Assembly: GCA_963922205.1 (NCBI GenBank)
Contig: CAWUHX010000100.1
Location: forward strand, 248,001-312,000
Reading direction: 5' to 3'
Length of the DNA stretch: 64,000 nt
From: Romanomermis culicivorax
Taxonomy: Eukaryota; Nematoda; Enoplea; Mermithida; Mermithidae
This document shows, piece after piece, positions 23,101-35,100 of the stretch (position 1 is the stretch's first letter; each line of letters opens with the position of its first letter). The notes beneath the pieces are model-generated. The model worked only from the letters and a program-made list of their open reading frames with translations. It had not been told where the DNA came from and did no database searches. The position numbers and the translations under genes were made by a program.

Positions 23101-26100
23101 TCGACTTAACTAGCGTATGTGTTTAAAGCTTGGGGCATTATCAAAGACAAAATTCGTGTAATTTGGTAAGAAATCTATATCCCTCTGATAAAACCGCTTT
23201 GAAGTTAAGGACTGGGAACTCCAGTTGGCATGACAGGATAAAAGCAAGTGGACAGCCCGAAACAAAGGCTTTGGAAGCCGAAGCAGAGCATGTCAAATGT
23301 GGTTTAAAAACTGGTGTCAATGCCCGGAAGGGCAAAACCGTCTTAATCCAACGGGAAATCGTCGGAGTGGAAACCAGCTTCTGAGGTTTCAAAAAAGGAT
23401 AGAAAACATCGACTTTCAGAGCCACTGATTGCTTTGGTTGCATCCAGATAGAGCTGAAAATAAATGTAGGGGCATAAACGGGATTCCGAAAATTTGAAAA
23501 TTTTGAAAGAAACAGGAGGACCACCACGTATGGTTTTAGTAATCGCTGGAATAGTAATAAGAATAAAGTGTTCGAAAAATTTTATGTAGCGAATGTCCAA
23601 CTTTTGAATTTCAGATGCCCTTTTTGGACAGCTTAATGACAACAACATGATAGATTTTAAAGTAAGCAACTTCAAGTCTTGAGGGGAAATGGGAGTTACA
23701 TTAGGCCAGAGATCTTTCAAAAAATGAAGAACAAGAGCAATATCTCATGTTGAGGCATAACTGGGTTTAGGTGGATTAAGGTTAAAAAGTCCTTCCAAGA
23801 AACGTGTGATTAATGAATATTTGTCAGGTCGCAGCGAATTTCACCTAAATAGGTAAAAATAGCTGATTTAGCTGCAGCTATGGTGCTGTATTTTAGCTTA
23901 CTTTTATGCAAAAGCAATAAATAGTGAACTAATTCGCATGCAGCAGGTCGAAAGGGATGGATTTATCATCGAGAACACCAGCGATGCCACTTTTAATGGT
24001 CGAATTGTAGTGTTTCTGTGTTCTGCTAGACCATGATTGAAGCATGATGTCAGCAGCCTCCTTTGTAATGCCGCTGGTCCGCCAGTAACTCCTGATATTT
24101 TCCAAGCCGAAAAGCGAAATATTTTGTTTAGCATGAGGGGATGAGGAAGCCCTGATGGGTACGATAGAAGATCCAGCATTTGGGGAAGCAATAAAGGAAA
24201 AATCACAGGTAGAGTCAGCAGTTGGGGCCACCACAGTTGAGTCGGCCAAACTGGAACAATTAGCACAGCTGTAGCAGAGTCTAATCTAAATTTCTGAATA
24301 GTCCTGCGAATTTAAGCAAAAGGAGGAAAAACAAAAGCGAAAAATTCATGCCAGCAAAGAGTAAAACCATCAAAAGCAGAAGCATCAGGGTCTGGCTTCC
24401 ATGAAACAAAAAGTTCTAAATGGGTATTATGCCTGGAAACAAAAAAAAAATCAATGGAGGACCCCATTTTTCATTTAAAAAATCAAAATTGCTGCATTCA
24501 AATGCCAGTCACTGCTGTCAGCAAAATTTCGGGATAATCAATCAGCTCCAATGTTAAATTCTCAAGGAATATGTGTTGCTTTAATCTTCAGGTGACGATC
24601 GAGGCACCAAGACCAAATTTTAATGGACAAATGGCAAAGGAATCTATTTTAGTGTCACCTAGCTTGTTGATGTAGGCAATAGCTATAGAATTATCATGCA
24701 TGAAAGCAAAAATTTTTAGGCCGTAGAGGCTGCTAAAAGTTCTTTATACTTTATATGCAAATTTAATTCATCGTTTTTCCAGAGACCATCGGCTTTGTGG
24801 GAATCTCAAAAAAACGCCCCAGCCGTCATCAGAAGCATCTGAAAAGATGGTTCGAGAAACATGGTCTGGAAAAATGTTTCTACCATTCTAAGAATTTAAC
24901 TGTTTAGACCAAAGTTCAAGTTCTTTTCTGGCTTCATATGAAAGAATAATGTGGTGATTATAATTTTGTTGTTTTAAACCGCAAATCAAGCAAGCCTGCA
25001 ATTCTCTAGAGAATAGACTAGCACGTAACAAAGCCCGACTAACTGAATCGAATTTTCCCAATAAACAAGCTGCGACAAGCAGTTTTACAGTATGCTTCTG
25101 TAGATGATAAATACATTGCCTTAAAATGTCATCAACTTTATAGTGCGGAATTTTTAGTGTTGAAGTTTTGGAAGAAATAATCAAACCGAGAAAAGTGATT
25201 GACGTCTTTGGCGCCAATCCCGATTTTTCACTGTTAACTATGAAGCCGAGCTGGGCGAAAAGAAACCTCACAAAACGGGCATCAGCTTTTAGCTTCTCAT
25301 AGGACGCATTTAAAATTAACATATCGTCCAAATAAATTTTTATGTGAATACTAAGTTGACGACAAGCAGAAGCTACAGGCGCCAATAATTTTGTAAAAAC
25401 CCGTGGAGCTGAAGAAAGTCCAAAGGGCATGCACGTAAACTGATACAAATGATTGTCCCATTCAAAACAGATAAATTTTCGGTCATTCATATAAACAGAG
25501 GGACAGCAAAGTAAGCATCCTTCAAGTCAATTTTAACCATACAATCGTTCAAATGCAATAAATCTTTTAGCATAAAGACGCCTTTTATTTTAAAATGCTC
25601 ATATTTTACATAAGCATTGAGGGGTCACAAATTAATTACTGGGCGCATATCACCATTCTTTTTGGGAAAACTAAACGAGGTACCTAAAGATCAGAAGGGA
25701 CGATAAAAGAAGGTACAGGTTCGATAGCACCCTTAGACAAAAAAGGGAAATGAACTCTTTAGATGCTACAGACTGATCTTGAGGTGAAAATTGATCGGCA
25801 AAGGCCAAACTTTCTGTTTAGGTGGAATACTTTCCCATTCGATCTGTAGGCCTGACACTGTATTTAATGGCCATCTATCAGAGGCCGATCTAGACCAATT
25901 AGTAAGGAAAAAATCTAAGCAGCCAGCAATTAGTGGGAATGAGCAAGATGCAAAAATCTTGCACTTGTTACCAGAAAGAATCCCCAGAATGGATAGGACG
26001 GTCCCAAAACTTTCGGGTGCTGGAACAGAAACACAAACTTTGGGAATGTTGATGCGATGCACCATAAACAGACGAAAAGGGTTCAAACCCACGAACTGAC

Positions 26101-29100
26101 GATTGTCTACGTGCAAAAGATGACAATTTCCTGAGAGCATCATGCAGGCCATTTTTATGACCATGATCTTTGAAACTGCCACACAAAGACTTGCCAAAGA
26201 GTAGAGGTGGCGATAATATCATGTCTGCATCTCTACAGCAGGCTACCGGTTCCTCCGATGAAATGGGCATGGACGCAATGTCCTTAAACAAATAGCTTAC
26301 TATTTCCACATTTTATAGAATTTTGCAGCGCCTGTCATAATGAATATCCTGTAAAAGGAAGCTGATGTGAGGAAGGCTGTGCTTAATAGCGTTAGAAGCA
26401 CAAACTGGATCAAATGATCCTTGATCCTGTTCATCAATTACGCCCACCAACAGGTAGGCTTATTCAACGACAGACTGTTGTAAACAACGAAAATGTTCAT
26501 CTTTTCTAATATGCCATTTCTTGTCTCTTCCTAAGAAAAATCTAAGGTCCTCGTCTATAACTGGGGCTAAAGCCACTGGGGAATCTGGAACCAACATTTT
26601 CGAGTAACATTCCAAACATAACATAGGATCCTCAAAATAACCTCGTAATTCTGATATAACCACATCCTGGGTCCCGCTTGTAAGCAGCAAGCATTCACAT
26701 TCCAGTTTCAAAGAATCCGAAAAAGTCGGAAAAGCCGCTTCACTGGAAGATGAAGGAATAGATCGTGAATATTTGCGATCAACCAAATAGCGGGCTGACA
26801 TCAGGCTTAAATTATCATCCAAAACCAAAGGGTTATTGGAATGAGGCAGAGGCTCCTTTAGAACGGAATGCGTAGAAGCAGAGTCCAGCTGAACTGAGCC
26901 ATTATCTCGAACCATCAAAGGTGGTTCCGGATTTGTCATAGGTTCGATGGAACCATGTTGTTAATTGTCGTAAGGAAAAACCTCTAAGGAGGAACCTTCA
27001 ATAATTGGTTCAATGGAACCCTGAGCCTGAGAAGAATCGTTCTTGTCGATTAAAGAAGTCAAGTGTCAATAATCCAATGACAAATTTGCAGTAGAACCGC
27101 AAATGGTTGAAGAACTTCCGGAATCAGTCGATTTAGACGAACTGGAAGACGATTTGCACCTGGAACGATGTCGATGAGCTAATCCGTGACGAACGACACT
27201 GCAGCTATGGTGGCTCAAAAGAGTACCATGCAAAGATGACATATTAACAGAACCGAAAGGCGCTTTGGAACAAACAGAACGTGATGACATAGAAAAATAA
27301 AAACGAGCTAAAAGTTAGCCAGCTCGAATGAACTATGATAATGGGGGAACTTTACCCAGTGTTTAACTTTATTTTAGGCGGAGCTTTTAATCGAGCTAAG
27401 AGTTGGCCAATCGGATGATACATACGCTAGTTAAGTCGAGGCATTTGAAGTAGAATGGGTCCTTTCTTTACCAGTGCAGTGAATTCTTCATTTATCAGTT
27501 CTTGTTTCTTTGGGGAAAAATTTAATGGTTTAGGCTGAAAGTTCTGCCTTGGAGGCCGTGTTTGAAAATCAAGTGAGAGGCCAGGAGCAGTGGCTAGCAC
27601 CCAAAGGTCAGAAGAAATAAGTTTCCAGTTATGCAAGAAAAACCATAACCTGCAACTGATTTGATGATTAGGTATGACACAAGATAATAAATGTAAATTT
27701 TTCAAATCGTACCTGAATGTGTTAGATCTAAGACGGAAGTCCTTCTGGTCATCAGGTGGTGTTTTGAGCCATTTTGGGGGTCTACTCAAACAGTTCGATG
27801 GCCCACCTAGATTTTGTAAGGCCACCGCTAAAGTTTTATCTTTACAGCCTTGCTCCTTGAGTTTGCTGCAAAGCAAATTTCTGAAAAGAGGTGGAGGAGC
27901 AATTTTGGTCTAGGGGTCCAAGCATCACTGGATGTTCTTGTCGCTAGCCACATTGACGGACGAAATTTCAGGTAAAATTTTGGTATTTATTCCCAAAATG
28001 CATAAAATTTCAAAACATCTGTCGACTGTAACGTCATTTAACACCAAAGAAAAATGGTGTAAACTGTGGTGTACTGCTTTATGGACATAAGACAATTTGC
28101 CACTACCTTTCTCAATTTCATTCAGAATGGCAATTAAAGCAAAGGCATATTATAATAAGGCCTGGTTTACATTACAAAGATGCTCCTCTTTACGTACTGG
28201 CCATTTGTTGGCCCATTCCAGGAAGAGACATAAATCATCATCAATACCTGGAGCAATGGCCGGTGTAAAGCTCCTTGTGTGCCTTGGTTTCCTTGAAGCA
28301 TGTGGAGAGTTCACGAGTGGCTATCAGGTTGGTTTTAGGCTGAAGTGATAAACGTTGATGTTTGACCATGGGGTCATTGAAAAACTCTGGCATTACCGCC
28401 TGTGGGTCCTTCGATGCTGGAGCATCCTCCCGTGGTGTATCGTCAATGACTGACAAGCCATGACTGTTTGGATGATGGCGTTTCTTAGTAGAGGAAAAGC
28501 TCTTGGTGCTGATGGCACTACCATCACTGGCTACGCTTTTGTCGCCATCATCATCTAAATCGCCTCCAGGGGTTTTAGCCCTGTCCCTATCAATATCGGA
28601 GACTGCTTCAGTGTCCAAAGCTTTGTCAGTGATGAGGTATAATTTGATCAAATCATCCAACAATTTCAAAGAAGTTCTTGAAATCTTCGACACAATAAAC
28701 ATAGTCTCGGAAAAACAAAACAATAATAAAAGTAACCACAAGCTAAGAGCTTGAGTAAATACTGAATGGTCACTAGGTTCAGAGACCAAAGCAAGCTAAG
28801 ACTCTGCCCTTTTTCGCTTTTAAGCAAGCTCATTGGCTTATAGTTTGAGTGAATAAGCATATGTTAAGTCGAGCTGTCTTTGTGTAGTAGAATGCTAAAT
28901 TTTTTGTTTCGTTCCCTATTTTTAAAAAGAATTCAGAACTTTCAATACTTGTCAGACAGTTTTAATTCCATGCTTTCATCTTTCAAGATAGTTCTGAAAA
29001 AGAATTGAAGGCAAAAGAAGCCATCCTGGGTATTTGTGTGCAAAGAATAGAAAATGCTAAATCATTCGCTCAATCGCTGGTTGGCTTCGCTTGCAAGAAT

Positions 29101-32100
29101 AGCCTTGACTCTTGCCTCTTCCCCTTCTTCAAACAAGCAAGTGATATATACGAAGAGAAATTCACCTGCTTGAGCGATCTTCTTAAGGTAAATAAGCAAT
29201 ATGTATAATGGCGTATGTCTGTCAGAATTTCGATCAGACGTTAGGTTTAAATATTTTGAGTATCTGCTGCTTCCTTCGCGTGGACAAATTTAGGCCACTG
29301 TTTTTATAAAGTGAGATCTGATTCGAGGAATATCAATTTGAGAAATGTGGGCACCAGTAATTCACGAGTTGGGGAGACCCCCAATTTGGTTGGATCCTGC
29401 TTACTCAAATTTTGGGACACTTCAACTTCCGGTAACCCTTCAACTCGAAGAAAATGGGCAAAAAAACCTTTTTGTCTTTTTGGCGAGAATTATCATTTTT
29501 AGACATTCTGGTGTAGTTTTTGTCTCTCTCTAAAGATTTTCGAAAAATTAGGTACCACCATACATGTAATTGGGGGGGGGAAGTGCTATGGGAACCCCCC
29601 CCCCCCAGAAATTGTCGACCATATGGCTAGCCATCGGGCAACCGCCCCCCAGGATTTTCCAATCCAATGGCTAGCCATATGATAGGTGTAGGGAACCCCA
29701 TACTTTTGGTCAGAAAAATACTGAAAAATGTGAATTTTCTTGGTGCTTTGCCTCATGAATAAATTTTTTCAGTCTTTTTAGGAAAAAATTACTATTTTTT
29801 GAACTATTTTTCGGACTTTTTTTCGTGAAAAAATCGGTTTTTTTCCTTGAGAGACCCCTACCCCTAATATTTAGGGAATTACTGACCCCGGCCCCAAAAA
29901 AGTCGCCCAACCCCCCCCCCCCCCAGATCTCGGGGCCCCATTACATGTATGAGTACCACCACACACGCATTTTGTCTTTGTGCTCTAATTAGCCTAAGAT
30001 CTTACAGGTATGGAAGTAGCCATCAAAATGGAAATAGGTTTCTTGAAAGACCATCTAGAAGAAAAATCCCTAGGCAAAATAGCAAGGACAACTGTTGCAT
30101 ACTATTTAATTATATTTAAATATCTGCTTATGTTATAAGACATCAGTAATATAACTAAACAGCCTATTGGCTTGTACCCAACTGTTTACCATAGGTTACT
30201 CAAAGGAGCTATTGGTAAAGATTGATACACTGCCACAGTTGTTTATCAGGACTATACACAACCATTCAGCAACTAAAATCCCACAGCTTCCACCCCAAAA
30301 GCTCATAAAATTCGAGAATGTGAGATGCTGTTGTAGAAGAATATATAGCTGGATATAAAACTGGATGGCCAACTTTACTGACGTTAAAAACAATAACAAA
30401 ATAAACAGCCCGCTGCTCCCACAAAATATACTAAATTGTGAGAATGATCATAACATGCCACAAGCTTTAAAGGCAGTGTGTCCATGTAATGACGCCTTCT
30501 CGCCACTTGAACAATTTTCATGGATGGGATGCCTGATACACTGAGTGCATCCCTAATAGAATCAGGAGTCTTGAGAATTTGATGATCACCTTTTAAATGT
30601 ATTCATAGTCGATATACTATTCAGAGTTCAACATGAACCTATCAAATACTCATTTTCGGATGATTGGGACACATCATGGGTACCAGGCCAGAAAGTTGAA
30701 TATCTAAAAAAGGAAAAGTTTGAGTTATCGCTCAATATGAATGGTCATGCATCAGTATTATAATATGGCAGAAGGTTGAATGTCCAACAGCATCATTTCA
30801 TATACATTATACCCTTTGATTTCCTACCTGCAGAAATATAAAATGGCAAAAGGTTGAATATCCTCGAAAAACACACAATAAATGGATGCTCAACTTTTTG
30901 TTCCGATGAAATGTGATTTTCTTTTCTGTAATCTGGCTGATTAGAGGAGGTTGAATATCCATTTGATGAATAAAATTTAATTATAGATGAGTTGTAATGA
31001 GTTTTTATTAATGAGGTGTTGTACTTTTGTTTATAATGAGTGTATATTATGATTATAATGCTGCTCAGCATCATCTTACTAATTTGAACATTCAAAAATT
31101 GTGAACACCTTCTAAACATTCAGACTAGTTTTATTATTATGCCCTCATCCCCGAACTGAGGCCATTTGAGAAGTACTAAACTAAAAACAGAGCATCAAAA
31201 AACAAAATTCTGATTTGTGACGAGCATTAAAACATTGAAGCCTATTTTCTATATTAGTTTTATGGGATATTCAACCTTATGCCATGGTACCCAGGACATG
31301 CTTCTCACAGAATCAAGCCATTGAATGAAGTTCATTGGATAAACTAAGTTTTGTGTAATCATTCTTAAAGACGTCCGATTTGGCACATGACGGCGTATGT
31401 TTAGAAATTTTTTCAGAAAAATCGTTGATTTGCATTAGAATCCTGGGATTGTCAGATTTAAGTAAAAATTTCGACAATGAGGATTTGCGTGCCTATCATA
31501 CATATGAGCAAAGGACCAATTTCTAGCCTACGGAACTCATGGATACAGTGTAATGTCTCTGTGTGAAATTCTAAATCAAGTTTTGATTTATTTAATTGAA
31601 ACAATTTGGCCTAATTTTGAGTAATATCATGAACTTCTAATCCTTTGAGTTGTTGACGATCCAAAACTTGATCAAAAGAAGCTGAATTTGGGCAATATCA
31701 TATCATTTTCCTTCCCTTTTGATGCACCAAATATGGTGCATCAAAAATCCGTCTGCATTTAGTTTTAAATTCTGTCCATAAATTGCTCCGTAAATCTGTA
31801 GGCCAGTCCATGGAGTCGTCGGTAGGACTTTGCCCACTATGGTGCTAATATATATATTCTATGAAAGTTTATTAGCAACAAAAGTAATCTGGTAGATCAA
31901 CTGCAACTCTGAATTACTAATAGCACCATATTGAAAATCATCTTGTGTTTTTATTTCATCTCGATGAGATTTATCAATGAGGCCAAATCTGTCTTGTTTT
32001 GAAGCAAAAATTTTAAAGTTTATGAGACAGAATCGCTCAAGATTTTGAAAATTTGAACGATACTTCTCCAAGCGTATTGTTACAGATCTATAATTAATTT

Positions 32101-35100
32101 AATCCCTAGTGAGCTTTGACAATGCAAAAGCACTAGTGAAAAATAGTAAGAATGATGAATTAGTCACATGACTACAGTGTTATATTTGAAATTAAATGAT
32201 GGGTTATGATCCCTCAGGCCAGTAACTAGTCTAGTCCGTTAGTCAGAAAAGAATCAAGACTTAGCAGGAGAGATAGCTATGAAACGTCCTTAATACACGA
32301 GCTTTCTACCGCTCGATGCTTACTCGATAGACAATTATATAGACAATTGATTATTTTAAAGCCAAGAATAGTTGACTCCAATTGACAAACCTTTGGTTTC
32401 TGAATTTGAGTAGTATTTAAGATTTTGGGAGACAGGAGCTGTTCTCCGATTTTATCTAACACACTAAAAACGATTTACTATGTCACAAAACGGCGATATT
32501 GCGCAATACTAGACAATAAAAATCAATACGAAAAGAGCCCGAGCGGGCGTGGCTATTGGCGAAAAATGAGGACAATGGTAGAGGCGTGCACGGGAAGAAG
32601 ACACACACAACGCACTACCACCTACCCAATCTGGAGTTACAGTAATTATCCTAGAATGATCCACTTCGTCCGTTTCAACGCACGACTTGAGGCAACCTCC
32701 CTGAGTTGCCAAGTTATTATGAAATTCGCCTAGATCACCAGAAACACACAATAACAGTTTGGAGTTTGAGTATGTCCCTATTAGCCGACTTGCTGAAAAA
32801 GACGATGCAGGTTTTTTGCAAGCATCTTTTCGCCTTTGCGAGATTTGAAAAATTGGTCATTTAAAAAATGGACAACTTTCTACAGTTTTTTGTCAAATGC
32901 TGAAACTTGAAATTAGAATTGTCTCAAAAATCTAAATGTTCGAATTTTAAAAACATCTTAAGATGTTTCCCTAATATTGCGTCTTTTCTATTTCAGTGCC
33001 CGGAAGTCTGGATCTTAAGCCGCTAAATGATCCTGAACTTTCATCGTAACTTTTTTTGCTGATTATTTCTACTTTTTGATCTCATCATATGAAATTTTGT
33101 CTGATGATTTGTGACTGTTTCGCCCATGGTTCAATCTAAAAATCAGCGTTGCAAATGAAGAATTTTTCCATATGAATTTGATTTGTTATTCGAAAGATAC
33201 AAAAAAACGATTTATCGGTTGAATATTTAATCTCTCTGAAAAATGAATAGCTGAAGGCTTCATTAAGACGCAAATTACTTGATTTTTCAAGAACGGAATT
33301 CGTTATACCGATAATCGCATTGTCGAAGATTTGAAAAAAAGCTTTAACGACTACTACAATATATTCTTCGAAAGTCCACTTGGTTCAGACGTGAAAACTT
33401 TGACTCTAAAAGAAGAAGTAGTCCTCGAATTGCCTCAATACGCGCCGACACATAAAGCCTCGAAAACAGTGTTGATCTATGCAGTCCCGTCCGATGCCAC
33501 TTTTCCAAGAGTGAGACTGTATTGGCTTCTTAACACACTTCGAATTTCTTGAGATACGATCAAATATGCACAGCAAGAATTTTCCAGGGGGAGGGTCCTC
33601 GGACTTTTCACTGAAGGCGGATGGGTTGGGCGACCAAAAAAACAAAAAAAGCTCCACAGGCATGTTTTTCATACAAAATATGCATAAAAATTATCAAAAA
33701 AATTGTTATCGAGAAAGTTCAGGAGAGGTGTTTGACGATTTTTTTGGTGGGGTGTCCAAGTCTCATGTAGGAGAGTTTACCTTTTCCTTAACCCCCTATG
33801 TACATGTATGGATACGGTAGTCGAGAGTTGTCTGGAAATGTTACATGAAAATTTTAAAAATTCAACCGTCTCAAACTTTTTTCAAGTTCAAGTTCATTGA
33901 GCCGTTTGCCGTTCTCTTGTTTCGTTGGCCAGTCACTTATATTTTTCGTACTTGAAAATCGTAGGCAGACACACAGATTTTACGTTCGTTGAGTATTTTG
34001 CAGATAACGGGTGATGATAAAAAAATTGCAAAATTTTTGGAGTGTCATATCTTTAGTCGCAGACAAGGTTTTAATCAAACTATACAATATCTTATGGCAA
34101 CAAAGCTGTTTCGCCTCTTTGTCGAGCTGCATCCAATTTCTTGGACGTGGCAACAACCATAGCTTGTACAACGAAACTTCCACTCACAACAACAGCTTCT
34201 TCTCGAATTTAGCTTTGATTTTGTGTCAGATGTCATTTGACATATTGCTGAAATCGATAGACTAATACCCAATGATCAAATTCTTGTTGGAGTATGAGAA
34301 AGTGAAGTACGAATCATCATCCAAAATGAACTGTCAGCCTCAAAATTTGCCTACCATGTGAGCACAGCGTGATTGAATCTGAACCATCTGCTGCTCTGAT
34401 CTGGCCGGAATCTCTGCCTTTTTTAGTATCTGTTTCAGTCTTGATTGTTCTGACAATCAAGAATCAGTACGATTAGACGCATCCGAAATTTGCAGCCGAT
34501 TGGCGTGTAAAAATTCCTGATTGATTTTTGATCATGTTTTGCAACCTCTTGATGCTCTTCTCTGTTATGATCTTTGCTTTTCGACTAGACCCAATACGTC
34601 AGTCAGCAATTAAAATTGCAACAACGTTTTATGATTCGATGAATTGTCCTCTGTGGAACACTCTCAGCCATCAAGTGATTGACTTTCTGTCCTTATCCCT
34701 GTAGGCTTCACATAAGTTGTACATACGCAGATTTAGGGGAAGGGGTCTCATTATGCAACAACTCGTCAAATTCAAAAGATATTCTGGTGAAATTTCGTGT
34801 TTGTAGAGAGGACATTTTTTGTCCTCACTCATCCTCACTCATTGTCCTCACTCATATTTTTTGTCCTCATATACAATCATCACTTTAACGATGCCCATGC
34901 TTTGCACCTGTAATCTTTTGTTCGAAAATTCAATCTGAAAAACTTGAAACGTTTCAGGAACTACCCATAATATCCGGATCCCTAACGTATAAAGACCTAA
35001 TGAACGGCTTGAAAGGAGCCAGGATTCTGAGTGAACTTAAGGCAATTGTGGACAGCGATGGAGTTTTTCATATGGTTTGCGATGACCAGGATGCTGCAGT

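Larger units (their letters stand above)
22433..27456 (-). mobile_element. DIRS-type retrotransposon B, inserted in A's reverse transcriptase
   Basis: The element is 5,024 bp. Its inverted repeats (22433-22620 and about 27300-27456) are nearly identical over more than 100 bp (for example GTATGTATCATCCGATTGG), so it is younger than A. Its internal complementary region is at 23010-23125. ORFs run on the minus strand: gag-like 27290-25766, RT about 25490-24888, tyrosine recombinase 24266-23141. No duplication is seen, and joining the flanks at GGGAAAT / GGGTCC restores A's frame exactly. B has its own stops and frameshifts, so it too is inactive. Confidence 0.88.
17231..28893 (-). mobile_element. 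DIRS-type tyrosine-recombinase retrotransposon A (outer)
   Basis: The left inverted repeat (17231-17410) returns inverted at about 28755-28893, and a hybrid of both outer ends forms the internal complementary region at 19725-19835. No target duplication flanks it (GTGTAAT on the left, GCTAAAT on the right), as expected for DIRS. ORFs read on the minus strand: gag-like at 28.8-27.9 kb, reverse transcriptase/RNase H (interrupted), then tyrosine recombinase at 20.9-19.9 kb. It lies in intron 9 of the VCPIP1-like gene, antisense to it. It carries two later insertions: a 2-kb inverted-repeat element (17585-19638) and DIRS B (22433-27456). Frameshifts and stops show it is dead. Confidence 0.88.

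Noticed and set aside
32996..33050. Small exon after TTTCTATTTCAG (PGSLDLKPLNDPELSS)
   Set aside because: Its phases (1 in, 2 out) do not fit exons 10 and 11, both joined in phase 0.
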